DNA of 64,000 bases, taken from assembly GCF_000244955.1 (NCBI RefSeq), contig NZ_CM001439.1:1268628-1332627 (forward strand), in the 5' to 3' direction. Below the pieces are notes generated by a model that did not search any database, was not told the DNA's origin, and was given only the letters and a program-made list of their open reading frames with translations. The position numbers were made by a program, and so were the translations under genes. Within the stretch, counting starts at the first letter, position 1. The number at the start of each line of letters is the position of its first letter. Source of the stretch: Saccharomonospora marina XMU15. GTDB taxonomy: Bacteria; Actinomycetota; Actinomycetes; Mycobacteriales; Pseudonocardiaceae. Below, in pieces: positions 40,173 to 49,992 of the stretch.

Positions 40173-41369
40173 TCAGTCGCGGCCGGAACCCGAGGCAGGT
40201 TGCCTGACGATCAGGACGACCCTGTCGTCGCTGGAGATCGGCTTCCCACCGTCCTTGTTGACCGTTCCCGCGACAGCGACGTCCGGGGTTACCGGGTCGA
40301 GCGCGCCGAGCTTGCCGTAGCTGGTGCCGTTCTCGCCGTCCATCGTCACCTGCGGCTTACCACCGACGGAGCCGTCCTCGGTGAGCGGGAGGTTCTGTAT
40401 GTTGGCCGCTTCGGAGGTGGCCACGGCGAGTACGTCCGTCCAGTCGGTGCACCCGGTGACGCCCGGCTTCTCCGGCCAGGTCCACGCGGGCACCGACAGT
40501 TGCTCACCCGCCTCGATCCGGTAGAGCGCGTCACGATCGGGTGCCTGGTCCGTCACCCAGAGCCGGGAGCCGTCCGAGGTCTTGCACAGCCCGCCGGGAG
40601 CATGCAACCCGCTGGCGAGCACGGGGGAGTCGGGGTCGGGATTGTCCTGCGCAGGCTGCCCGGTCGGTGTGATCCGTAGCACCTTGCCCGCCAGCGACTT
40701 GGGGTCCGCGGCGGCGCGCGAGTCGCCTGCGTTCCCGGTCGCCACCAGCAGTGATCCCCTGCCGTCGGCCAGCAATGCCCCCCGGTTGCCGGTCGCGCCC
40801 TTGGGGATTCCGGTTAGCACCGGTTTGGCGGGTTCACCTTCGGCGAAGCGGACGACCCGGTTGTCGGTGTCGGTGGTGATGTAGGCGAAGACGAGACCGT
40901 CCTCGCCGTAGCCGGGCGACAGCGCCAGCCCGGTGAGCCCCCCGTCTCCGGTGGCCTCCACGTCCAGCCGCGCGACCTCTTCCTGGTCGGCGTTGGCGCC
41001 GACCCGAAACACCGTGCCGCTTCTGCGTTCGCCCGCGTAGACGTTCACGGTCGAGCCGTCGGTCGGCAGCGCGGCAACGGCGGACACGGTGTCGAGGCAG
41101 GTGGCGATGACCGCCTTGTCGAAGTCGGTGCACCCGTCCGGCGGTGGCACGGGGGTGCGTGAGGTGGGCGGTGCGCTCGGTACCCCGGGTGTGCCCGCCT
41201 CTGGCAGGTCGGGTTGCGGGCCTGCCTCCGGCGTGAGCTGCGGAGCGGGCTGCCAGCTCGTCGGGGCCGCGGAGTCCTCGAACTCGGCGCATCCGGCCAG
41301 GAACAACCCCGCGCTGGCCACGACGGCCAGCGGCCAGTTCCCCCGCCTGCCGGGCCGGATGATCCGCAC
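40173..41369 (-). CDS. PQQ-dependent sugar dehydrogenase-like lipoprotein (LppZ-like)
   Basis: This 398-residue protein has a lipoprotein signal peptide ending VASAGLFLAGC (lipidated Cys near residue 27) and a Pro-rich linker to about 75. A six-bladed beta-propeller of the soluble glucose/sorbosone dehydrogenase type follows: GGLTGLALSPGYGEDGLVFAY near 140, GNRGALLADGRGSLLVATG near 190, and LASGLHAPGGLCKTSDGSRLW near 250. The active-site residues of true PQQ sugar dehydrogenases are not all evident, so enzymatic activity is uncertain. M. tuberculosis has LppZ (Rv3006) in the same neighbourhood. It is probably exposed on the cell surface. Confidence 0.82.
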   Translation of the reverse strand: MRIIRPGRRGNWPLAVVASAGLFLAGCAEFEDSAAPTSWQPAPQLTPEAGPQPDLPEAGTPGVPSAPPTSRTPVPPPDGCTDFDKAVIATCLDTVSAVAALPTDGSTVNVYAGERRSGTVFRVGANADQEEVARLDVEATGDGGLTGLALSPGYGEDGLVFAYITTDTDNRVVRFAEGEPAKPVLTGIPKGATGNRGALLADGRGSLLVATGNAGDSRAAADPKSLAGKVLRITPTGQPAQDNPDPDSPVLASGLHAPGGLCKTSDGSRLWVTDQAPDRDALYRIEAGEQLSVPAWTWPEKPGVTGCTDWTDVLAVATSEAANIQNLPLTEDGSVGGKPQVTMDGENGTSYGKLGALDPVTPDVAVAGTVNKDGGKPISSDDRVVLIVRQPASGSGRD

Positions 41370-41442
41370 GATCCTCCACCCTAGGTGGGGCTTCGTGAAC
41401 CTCTGGTGAGTGGGCAGGCGGCGGGTGGGTCACGATGGGGGT

Positions 41443-42354
41443 GTGACGATCACTGTTCTGGTGCCCGACGACGACGGCATGGTGGCCCTTTCGGGCGTCT
41501 CTCGGGTGCGACCACTGCGCTACCGGATGGGAGAGCCGCTGCCGGAGCAGGCACGGGAGGCCGAGGTGCTGATCCCCTCCGGCGGTGCCGCCGCGGTGCG
41601 GCCGATGCTGGTGGGGTTGCCGAGGCTGCGGCTGATCCAGTTGCTGTCCGCGGGCGCTGAGGACTGGGTGGGCACCCTCCCCGGCGGGGTGCTGCTTTCC
41701 ACCTGCCGTGGCGCGCACGGTGGCAGTACCGCGGAATGGGTGCTGGCGGTGCTGCTTTCGATGTATCGGGAGCTGGAAGCGTTCACCGAAGCCAGGCGAG
41801 CGGCCGAGTGGGCTCCTCGAGTGGGCGAAACGCTGCAGGGCAAGCGGGTGCTCGTGGTCGGCGCGGGCGATGTCGGGACGCAGGTGCGGCGCAGGCTGGA
41901 GCCGTTCGATGCCTGGGTCACCATGGTCGGGCTCTCGGCAAGGCCGGGAGTGCACGAGGTCGCCGAACTGCCCTCGTTGTTGCCGGACAGCGACGTGGTG
42001 GTGTTGCTGGTGCCGCTGACGTCTCGCACCCGCGCGATGGTGGACGCGAGCTTCCTCGCCGCGATGCCGGACGGTGCGGTGCTGGTCAACGCCTCGCGGG
42101 GTCCGGTCGTGGACACCGAAGCGCTGCTCGCCGAACTCGTCTCGGGCAGGCTGCGTGCGGCACTGGATGTCACCGATCCCGAACCACTTCCCGCCGAGCA
42201 CCCGCTGTGGTCCGCGCCGGGGGTTGTGCTGACCCCGCACGTGGCGGGCTCGGTCTGCGGTGCGCGACGGCGTTCATACCGGGTCGCCGTGGCCGAGATC
42301 GAGCGTTACGTGCAGGGCGAACTACCGAGGAACCTGGTGCACGGCGAGTACTGA
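41443..42354 (+). CDS. D-isomer-specific 2-hydroxyacid dehydrogenase
   Basis: This 303-residue enzyme has an NAD-binding Rossmann domain with VLVVGAGDVGTQVRRRLEPF near residue 140. Catalytic residues are Arg in VLVNASRGPVVDTEAL near 218, Glu in VTDPEPLPAEHPLW near 248, and His in GVVLTPHVAGS near 266. The substrate is unknown; phosphoglycerate, hydroxypyruvate and phosphonate reductases share this fold. GTG 41443 lies 6 nt after CACGAT, without a Shine-Dalgarno. A 21-bp repeat array begins 6 bp after its stop. Confidence 0.88.
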   Translation: MTITVLVPDDDGMVALSGVSRVRPLRYRMGEPLPEQAREAEVLIPSGGAAAVRPMLVGLPRLRLIQLLSAGAEDWVGTLPGGVLLSTCRGAHGGSTAEWVLAVLLSMYRELEAFTEARRAAEWAPRVGETLQGKRVLVVGAGDVGTQVRRRLEPFDAWVTMVGLSARPGVHEVAELPSLLPDSDVVVLLVPLTSRTRAMVDASFLAAMPDGAVLVNASRGPVVDTEALLAELVSGRLRAALDVTDPEPLPAEHPLWSAPGVVLTPHVAGSVCGARRRSYRVAVAEIERYVQGELPRNLVHGEY

Positions 42355-42360
42355 CCCCGG

Positions 42361-42444
42361 CGAGTCCCCCGTTCCTGCCCGCGAGTCCCCCGCTCCTGCC
42401 CGCGAGTCCCCCGCTCTCGCCCGCGAGTTCTGCGTTCCCGCGGG
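42361..42444 (+). repeat. 21-bp tandem repeat array, copy B
   Basis: Four units of 21 bp (42361-42381, 42382-42402, 42403-42423, 42424-42444), each beginning CGAGTCCCCCG or CGAGTTC. They start 6 bp after the stop codon of the 2-hydroxyacid dehydrogenase. The same unit, in the same orientation relative to the preceding gene, is at 28101-28175. Confidence 0.9.
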
Positions 42445-42557
42445 GGCCGCGCATGGCGCGAGCGGAGCACACCTGGCAGTTGTTGCCCAGTGACACGGCG
42501 TACCAAGTTCGAGGTAGGGATATACGACCGGGCGGTAATGCTCTACTCTCCGCCCGC

Positions 42558-43190
42558 ATGAACACTCGTGACGACGAGCTTGACCAACGGACGACTCGTC
42601 TGCGCTCGGACCAGTTCGACGGCAGCGGCTTCACCCCTGAGGAGAACCCACCGTTCGAGGACCGGCTTTCCGATGACGAGGACGAGCCGAACCGTTGGCA
42701 TGGCGGGCTTGATTTCGGCCTGCTGATTCTGCGTCTCGCGCTGGGCGGGACGATCGGTGCGCACGGCCTGCAGAAGCTGTTCGGGCTCTTCGACGGTCCC
42801 GGCATCGGTGGGTTCGCCGACGCGCTCGGCGAGTTCGGCTACACGAGCCAGACCACACTGCTCGCCTGGATCACCGGAATCGCCGAGGTCGGAGGCGGCG
42901 CGCTGCTGATCCTCGGACTCTTCACGCCACTCGGCGCCGCCGCGGTACTCGGGGTGACGGCCAGTGCCGTCTACGTCAAGTTCAGCGGCGGCTACTTCCT
43001 CGGCCAGGGACAGGGCTTCGAGTACGAGGTCATGCTCTCCGCCGTCGCGTTCGCCCTGCTGTTCACCGGATCGGGCAGGGTCGCGCTGGACAAGAACACC
43101 CCCTGGCGGCGAAAGCCGCTCGCGTTCGGGATCGTCGCACTGCTGCTTGCCGCGGCGGCTGTCGCCGTGGTGATCGTCCTGTTCCGTTAA
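42558..43190 (+). CDS. DoxX family membrane protein
   Basis: This 210-residue protein has an acidic N-terminal tail of about 50 residues, then four membrane segments typical of DoxX, beginning LLILRLALGGTIGAHGLQKLFG (near residue 53-74), with AWITGIAEVGGGALLILGLF near 103. A last hydrophobic segment (FGIVALLLAAAAVAVVIVLF) ends the protein. In M. tuberculosis the DoxX protein Rv3005c, linked to oxidative stress, holds the same position. The start is ATG 42558; the long frame upstream is not coding. Confidence 0.85.
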   Translation: MNTRDDELDQRTTRLRSDQFDGSGFTPEENPPFEDRLSDDEDEPNRWHGGLDFGLLILRLALGGTIGAHGLQKLFGLFDGPGIGGFADALGEFGYTSQTTLLAWITGIAEVGGGALLILGLFTPLGAAAVLGVTASAVYVKFSGGYFLGQGQGFEYEVMLSAVAFALLFTGSGRVALDKNTPWRRKPLAFGIVALLLAAAAVAVVIVLFR

Positions 43191-43213
43191 CCCGCTCGGA
43201 CAATGCCCGAAGG

Positions 43214-43264
43214 CAAGCGAGGCAGCGCTGGTCCCGTGACGCGGAACCAGCGCTGCCTCGCTTG
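43214..43264. terminator. Bidirectional terminator between the DoxX gene and ilvD
   Basis: A 19-bp perfect inverted repeat (CAAGCGAGGCAGCGCTGGT at 43214-43232, complement at 43246-43264) with a 13-nt loop lies between convergent genes. No long T-run is present. Confidence 0.8.
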
Positions 43265-43282
43265 GTAAGGGCGTTCCCGCCG

Positions 43283-45127
43283 CTACTTGCCGGGGTCGCG
43301 AACCGCGCCGGTGTCGGCTGAGGTCGCCATGCGGGCGTAGGCCCGCAGCGCGCCGCTCACCGGCCGCTGGCGGTCCGCAGGCTGCCACGGCCGTTCGCTT
43401 GCCTCCATCTTCGCGCGGCGTTCGGCCAGCACGTCGTCGTCCACCAGCAGCTTCAGGGTGCGCTCGCGCACGTCGATCAGGATCTGGTCGCCGTCGGCGA
43501 CAAGTCCGATGGTGCCGCCCGCCGCCGCCTCCGGGGAGATGTGCCCCACCGAGATCCCCGAGGAGCCACCGGAGAACCGGCCGTCGGTGATGAGCGCGCA
43601 TACCTTGCCCAAGCCCGCGCCCTTGAGGAACGCCGTCGGGTGCAGCATCTCCTGCATCCCTGGTCCACCCGAGGGGCCCTCGTAGCGCACCACCAGCACA
43701 TGACCCGGCTGCACGCGCTTGCCCAGAATCGCCGACACGGCTTCTTCCTGGCTCTCCACGACCAGCGCAGGCCCCTGGAACCGCCACAGCTCCTCGTCGA
43801 TTCCGGCGGACTTGATGACCGCGCCGTTCTCGGCGAGATTGCCGCGCAACACCGCGAGTCCGCCGTCGGCGGTGTAGGCATGTGCCACATCACGCACGCA
43901 GCCGTGCTCGGCGTCGGTGTCCAGAGCGGACCACCGGTTGCCGGTCGAGAACGCCTCCGTGGTGCGAACGCCACCCGGCGCGGCGTGGAACAACTCGATC
44001 GCCTCGGCCGAGGGTGATTCGCTCCGAACGTCCCACTTGGACAGCCACTCGTGCAGGGACGAAGCGTGGACGGCGTGCACGTCCTCATTGAGCAGTCCGG
44101 CCCGGTACAGCTCTCCGAGAATGGCGGGAATCCCGCCTGCCCTGTGCACGTCCTCCATGTGGTAGTCGGAGTTCGGTGCCACTTTGGACAAACAGGGCAC
44201 CCTGCGGCCGATCGCATCGATGTCGTCGATGGTGAAGTCGACCTCGCCCTCCCGCGCGGCGGCGAGGATGTGCAGGACGGTGTTGGTCGAACCGCCCATG
44301 GCCATGTCGAGGGCCATGGCGTTCTCGAAGGCCTGCTTGCAGGCGATCGAGCGAGGCAGCGCCGACTCGTCGTCGGAGAAGTACCAGCGCTTGGCGAGTT
44401 CCACCACCGTGCGGCCCGCCTCGCTGAACAGCTCACGACGGGCGGCGTGGGTGGCCAATGTGGACCCGTTGCCGGGAAGGGAGAGCCCGAGCGCCTCGGT
44501 GAGGCAGTTCATCGAGTTCGCCGTGAACATGCCGGAGCACGAGCCGCAGGTAGGGCATGCGGAACGCTCCACCACCGAAAGTCCCTCGTCGTCCACGTTC
44601 GAGCTGGCGGAGGCCGAGATCGCGGTGATCAGGTCGGTTGGCGCCTGCGCGACGCCGTCCACCACGACGGCCTTGCCCGCTTCCATCGGACCACCGGAGA
44701 CGAACACGGTGGGGATGTTGAGCCGCATGGCGGCGTTGAGCATGCCCGGTGTGATCTTGTCGCAGTTGGAGATGCACACCAGCGCATCGGCCTGGTGGGC
44801 GTTGACCATGTACTCGACGGAGTCGGCGATGATCTCGCGGGAAGGCAGCGAGTACAGCATTCCGCTGTGTCCCATCGCGATGCCGTCGTCCACGGCGATC
44901 GTGTGGAACTCACGCGGCACACCGCCCGCCTCCCGTACGGCGTCGGCCACGATCTCGCCAAGATCCTTCAGATGTACGTGCCCCGGCACGAACTGGGTGT
45001 AGGAGTTGGCGATCGCCACGATCGGCTTGCCGAAGTCGCTGTCGGTCATGCCGGTCGCGCGCCACAGGGAACGAGCCCCCGCGGCGTTGCGGCCGTGGGT
45101 GGTGGTACGGGAACGCAGAGCTGGCAT
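43283..45127 (-). CDS. ilvD: Dihydroxy-acid dehydratase
   Basis: This 614-residue Fe-S enzyme makes the 2-oxo acids for valine and isoleucine. It has [18 protein letters not shown] near residue 115, the cluster cysteines in [19 protein letters not shown] near 187-205, and the [17 protein letters not shown] segment near 280. The C-terminal [20 protein letters not shown] and [20 protein letters not shown] are family signatures. ATG 45127 is 6 nt after TAGTCT on the minus strand and has no Shine-Dalgarno, so a leaderless mRNA is likely. It is the ilvD step of the branched-chain set here, but transcribed away from ilvBNC. Confidence 0.97.
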   Translation of the reverse strand: MPALRSRTTTHGRNAAGARSLWRATGMTDSDFGKPIVAIANSYTQFVPGHVHLKDLGEIVADAVREAGGVPREFHTIAVDDGIAMGHSGMLYSLPSREIIADSVEYMVNAHQADALVCISNCDKITPGMLNAAMRLNIPTVFVSGGPMEAGKAVVVDGVAQAPTDLITAISASASSNVDDEGLSVVERSACPTCGSCSGMFTANSMNCLTEALGLSLPGNGSTLATHAARRELFSEAGRTVVELAKRWYFSDDESALPRSIACKQAFENAMALDMAMGGSTNTVLHILAAAREGEVDFTIDDIDAIGRRVPCLSKVAPNSDYHMEDVHRAGGIPAILGELYRAGLLNEDVHAVHASSLHEWLSKWDVRSESPSAEAIELFHAAPGGVRTTEAFSTGNRWSALDTDAEHGCVRDVAHAYTADGGLAVLRGNLAENGAVIKSAGIDEELWRFQGPALVVESQEEAVSAILGKRVQPGHVLVVRYEGPSGGPGMQEMLHPTAFLKGAGLGKVCALITDGRFSGGSSGISVGHISPEAAAGGTIGLVADGDQILIDVRERTLKLLVDDDVLAERRAKMEASERPWQPADRQRPVSGALRAYARMATSADTGAVRDPGK

Positions 45128-45180
45128 GGAGCAAGACTACGCCCGCCGGTGCGGGGAGACGGCCGAACCCCGCGAAACGG

Positions 45181-45660
45181 TCAGGAGGGTTCGTCGAGCA
45201 AGCCGGAGGGGTCGGGCAGCCTGCCCTCGCTGACGAGTGACAGCACGGGCAGGTGCCGGGTCCGCACCGTGGGCAGCGCGATCTTGCTGCCGTCGGCGAG
45301 CACGGCTTCGATCTTCGATTTCGGCGTGATCGACAACCCCCGCAGCGCCTCCCACGGCAGTTCTTTCGTGCCGAACAGCGTTCGCACCGTGATGCCGTCG
45401 CGAGTGGCCGTTGTGCGGGTGCGTGCCACCCACCAGGCCAGCCCGATCGGGATCAGCAGCAGCGGAAGCAGCGCGGGGATCGCGGTGGCGGCCGGGAACA
45501 CGCAGCCGAACAGCAGCAGCACGGCGATCATGGCGGTGCCGGGCACGCGGAAGATCGCCCGCCTGCCCGCCTCGGCGGTGGCCTCGCTTGCGGCGGGCTC
45601 GGCCTGCCGCGTGGACTCCCGCGGCGTCGCCGCTGCCTGGTTCGTCGAGTCGTCTGCCAC
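45181..45660 (-). CDS. PH domain-containing membrane protein (CFP6-like)
   Basis: About 159 residues from GTG 45660. An Ala/Glu-rich N terminus is followed by two membrane segments (about residues 42-60 and 62-78) and a bacterial PH-like domain (RTTATRDGITVRTLFGTKEL, then WEALRGLSITPKSKIEAVL and IALPTVRTRHLPVLS). M. tuberculosis CFP6 (Rv3004), in the same neighbourhood next to ilvB1, has this build. The function is unknown. An open frame to 45846 would overlap the ilvB promoter region, so the internal GTG, which follows CACCAT by 6 nt, is preferred. Confidence 0.75.
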   Translation of the reverse strand: MADDSTNQAAATPRESTRQAEPAASEATAEAGRRAIFRVPGTAMIAVLLLFGCVFPAATAIPALLPLLLIPIGLAWWVARTRTTATRDGITVRTLFGTKELPWEALRGLSITPKSKIEAVLADGSKIALPTVRTRHLPVLSLVSEGRLPDPSGLLDEPS

Positions 45661-45752
45661 CCTTCGATGGTGCACCGCTGGTGAGCGGTGGCCAAATTCG
45701 GGGGCATCCAACGGTCGGACGGTCCAGTATCCGGGATCACGATTCCGCAGAG

Positions 45753-45782
45753 TTGACACCCGTGACCGGGGGCGATTAACGT
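45753..45782 (+). promoter_or_regulatory. ilvBNC promoter
   Basis: TTGACA (45753-45758), an 18-nt spacer and TAACGT (45777-45782) form a good sigma-70 type promoter. Transcription would start about 7 nt later, at or next to the GTG of the leader peptide (45790), so the leader peptide is probably translated from a leaderless end. Confidence 0.65.
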
Positions 45783-45789
45783 CGGCAGT

Positions 45790-45837
45790 GTGAAACCGCA
45801 GACCATTCTCGTACTTTCCGAGCGCGTCGACGCGTAG
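45790..45837 (+). CDS. ilvB leader peptide
   Basis: A 15-residue frame, [15 protein letters not shown], from GTG 45790 to TAG 45835-45837. It has consecutive Ile-Leu-Val-Leu codons at 45805-45816, the amino acids made by the pathway downstream. Its end overlaps the first arm of the attenuator hairpins. This is the classic arrangement for ribosome-mediated attenuation. It is too short for homology, so the assignment rests on codon content and position. Confidence 0.75.
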   Translation: MKPQTILVLSERVDA

Positions 45838-45899
45838 GGAAGTCACTCTGCGTCGACGCGCGACCCTCGTGCGACCATCTCGGTCGGCGGGGGTTTTTT
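45822..45899 (+). promoter_or_regulatory. ilvBNC transcription attenuator
   Basis: After the Ile-Leu-Val-Leu codons, a 12-bp hairpin forms (45822-45833 with 45850-45861, core GCGTCGACGC). Next is a terminator hairpin (45863-45876 with 45882-45894, arms ACCCTCG and CGACC, one small internal loop) ending in T6 (45894-45899). Ribosome stalling at the leader codons would let transcription go through. The pairing is read from sequence; the switching model is inferred. Confidence 0.75.
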
Positions 45900-45977
45900 A
45901 GTGCCCGGAACAGACGAATAAGAGCCGACAAGAGCCGACAGAGCGCACCAGCACTCCAGACCCACGAGGCAGAACCG

Positions 45978-47836
45978 ATGACAAGCGCCACCTCGCGATC
46001 GGAAACGAATGCCGGGCCGACGTCACACCAGGCGTCGCCCAGCCAGCTAGGAGCACGGCCGAAGCCCGCCCCGCCCGCGGGAACACCGGTACGGGTTACC
46101 GGTGCGCAGTCGCTCGTGCGCTCGCTCGAAGCGGTCGGTGTCGAGGTGGTGTTCGGAATTCCGGGCGGCACCATCCTGCCCGCCTACGACCCGCTGCTCG
46201 ACTCCACGAAGGTGCGGCACGTCCTGGTGCGGCACGAGCAGGGCGCGGGCCACGCCGCCACCGGATACGCGCAGGCGACCGGCAAGGTCGGTGTGTGCAT
46301 GGCTACGTCGGGGCCGGGAGCCACGAACCTGGTGACCCCGCTGGCGGATGCGCACATGGACTCGGTGCCACTGGTGGCCATCACCGGCCAGCAGACCCGC
46401 GCGCTCATCGGCACCGACGCGTTCCAGGAAGCCGACATCTGCGGCATCACGATGCCGATCACCAAGCACAACTTCCTCGTCACCGATCCCGCGGACATCC
46501 CGAGGGTGATCGCCGAGGCGTTCCACCTCGCCAGCACCGGCAGGCCGGGGCCGGTGCTCGTGGACATCCCCAAGGACGTGTTGCAGGAGGCGACCTCCTT
46601 CGCCTGGCCTCCGGAGTTGCACCTGCCCGGTTACCGGCCGACCCTGCGCCCGCACGGCAAGCAGGTCCGGGAGGCCGCTCGGCTCATCAACAACGCGCGG
46701 CGGCCGGTGCTCTACGTCGGTGGTGGCGTGCTCAAGGCGCAGGCCTCGGAGCAGCTTCGGGAACTGGCCGAGCTGACCGGTATCCCGGTGGTCACCACGC
46801 TGATGGCGCGCGGTGCGTTCCCCGACTCCCATTCCCAGCACCTCGGGATGCCCGGGATGCACGGGACGGTGGCGGCGGTGGCCGCGATGCAGCGTTCGGA
46901 CCTGCTCGTGGCACTGGGAGCGCGGTTCGACGACCGGGTCACCGGGCAGCTGTCCTCGTTCGCCCCGGACGCCACCGTCGTGCACGCCGACATCGACCCC
47001 GCGGAGATCTCGAAGAACCGCAAGGCCGACGTGCCGATCGTCGGTGACTGCGGCGAGATCATCACCGAGCTGATCGCCGCGGTGAAGGCCGAGCGCGACA
47101 GCGCGCCTTCGGTCGACCTCACACCGTGGTGGACGCAGCTCAACTCCTGGCGCGACACGTTCCCCGCGGGTTACGACTGGCCGTCCGACGGCAGCCTGTC
47201 CCCGCAGTACGTGATCGAGCGGATCGGCGCGCTGGTGGGGCCTGACGCGGTCTACGCGGCCGGTGTCGGTCAGCACCAGATGTGGGCGGCGCAGTTCATC
47301 TCCTACGAGCGGCCGCGCACCTGGATCAACTCCGGTGGTCTCGGCACGATGGGCTTCGCGGTGCCCGCCGCGATGGGTGCCCAGCTCGGCTGCCCCGACA
47401 AGCAGGTGTGGGCGATCGACGGGGACGGCTGCTTCCAGATGACCAACCAGGAACTGGCCACCTGCGCCATCGAGGGCGCGCCCATCAAGGTCGCCGTAAT
47501 CAACAACGGCAACCTCGGCATGGTGCGGCAGTGGCAGAACCTGTTCTACGCCGAGCGCTACTCCAACACCGACCTCGGCACGCACAAGCACCGCATCCCC
47601 GACTTCACCCTGCTTGCCGAGGCGCTGGGCTGCGCGGGTCTGCGTTGCGAGACCAAGGACGAGGTCGACGACGTCATCCGGCGCGCGATGGAGATCAACG
47701 ACCGCCCCGTCGTGATCGACTTCGTCGTGGGCAAGGATGCTCAGGTGTGGCCGATGGTCGCGGCGGGGACCGGTAACGACGAGATCATGGCCGCACGGGG
47801 TATCCGGCCGCTGTTCGAGGACGACGAGGTGTCGCA

Positions 47837-47840
<4 letters not shown>
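45978..47840 (+). CDS. ilvB: Acetolactate synthase large subunit
   Basis: This 620-residue ThDP enzyme condenses two pyruvates (valine, leucine) or pyruvate and 2-oxobutyrate (isoleucine). The catalytic Glu87 is in [17 protein letters not shown]. The ThDP/Mg motif is [14 protein letters not shown] near residue 482, ending in [12 protein letters not shown]. An N-terminal extension of about 35 residues is weakly conserved. The start is ATG 45978, about 80 bp after the attenuator. Its end overlaps ilvN by 4 bp (ATGA). Confidence 0.97.
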
Positions 47841-49397
<1,557 letters not shown>

Positions 49398-49414
49398 CCT
49401 CGGCGTCGCACCCG

Positions 49415-49454
49415 AAAGGCCACCTCGGTCCGCTCGACGACCGAGGTGGCCTTT
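49415..49454 (+). terminator. Terminator of ilvBNC
   Basis: A 15-bp perfect stem (AAAGGCCACCTCGGT 49415-49429, complement 49440-49454) with a 10-nt loop; the stem ends in TTTT. Confidence 0.88.
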
Positions 49455-49505
49455 TCGCGCGTTACGGGGTGCTCTTTGCACCCATTTGGCCTACCGTGGC
49501 CCCCT

Positions 49506-49763
49506 ATGAATACGGGACACTTGGCCGCCCGTGACAAGGCGGCCGTCCGCGCGGAACTCGACCTGCGCGAGGCCACCTGGCAACGGCTGCGCCCGGAGGG
49601 CGACACGCTCGAATACGCCTTCGTCACCCACAGCGACAACCTCACCTACGTCGCGCTGCGGCAGTCGTCCGAACCGGACGGGACAACCCTCGTTTTCACT
49701 CCGTCCGAATGGGACGCCTTCCTCGCCGGCGTGCGCGACGGCGAGTTCGACAGACCACGTTGA
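49506..49763 (+). CDS. DUF397-like small protein
   Basis: This 85-residue protein has a C-terminal LVFTPSEWDAFLAGVRDGEFD, the hallmark of DUF397 proteins common in actinomycetes, preceded by a strand-rich half. Many DUF397 genes pair with an XRE regulator of the Scr1 type, but none is beside this one. Start ATG 49506 is chosen because the upstream ATG lies inside the ilvC terminator. The function is unknown. Confidence 0.7.
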   Translation: MNTGHLAARDKAAVRAELDLREATWQRLRPEGDTLEYAFVTHSDNLTYVALRQSSEPDGTTLVFTPSEWDAFLAGVRDGEFDRPR

Positions 49764-49992
49764 GAACTCAGTCTGCCACGCTGAGTCTTCGCCGCGCCTG
49801 CCGCTGTGACATTGCCGACTTCCATCACTCGCCTCCGCCGGTGAACGGCTGATCGCGCAGCGTCCGCCGTTGTGGACGTATTGCATCGGCGTAAACGCCT
49901 GGAGCTAAACTGCGGGCGTTGAGGGACACACTGCCGTGGTCTCCAGCTGAGCGCGTCCGCGAACCGATTCCCGAGCTCAGGAAAGGCGCATC

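Noticed and set aside
49870-49911. TTGCAT-19-TAAACT as the serA promoter
   Set aside because: The spacer is too long and the match too weak to report as a feature.
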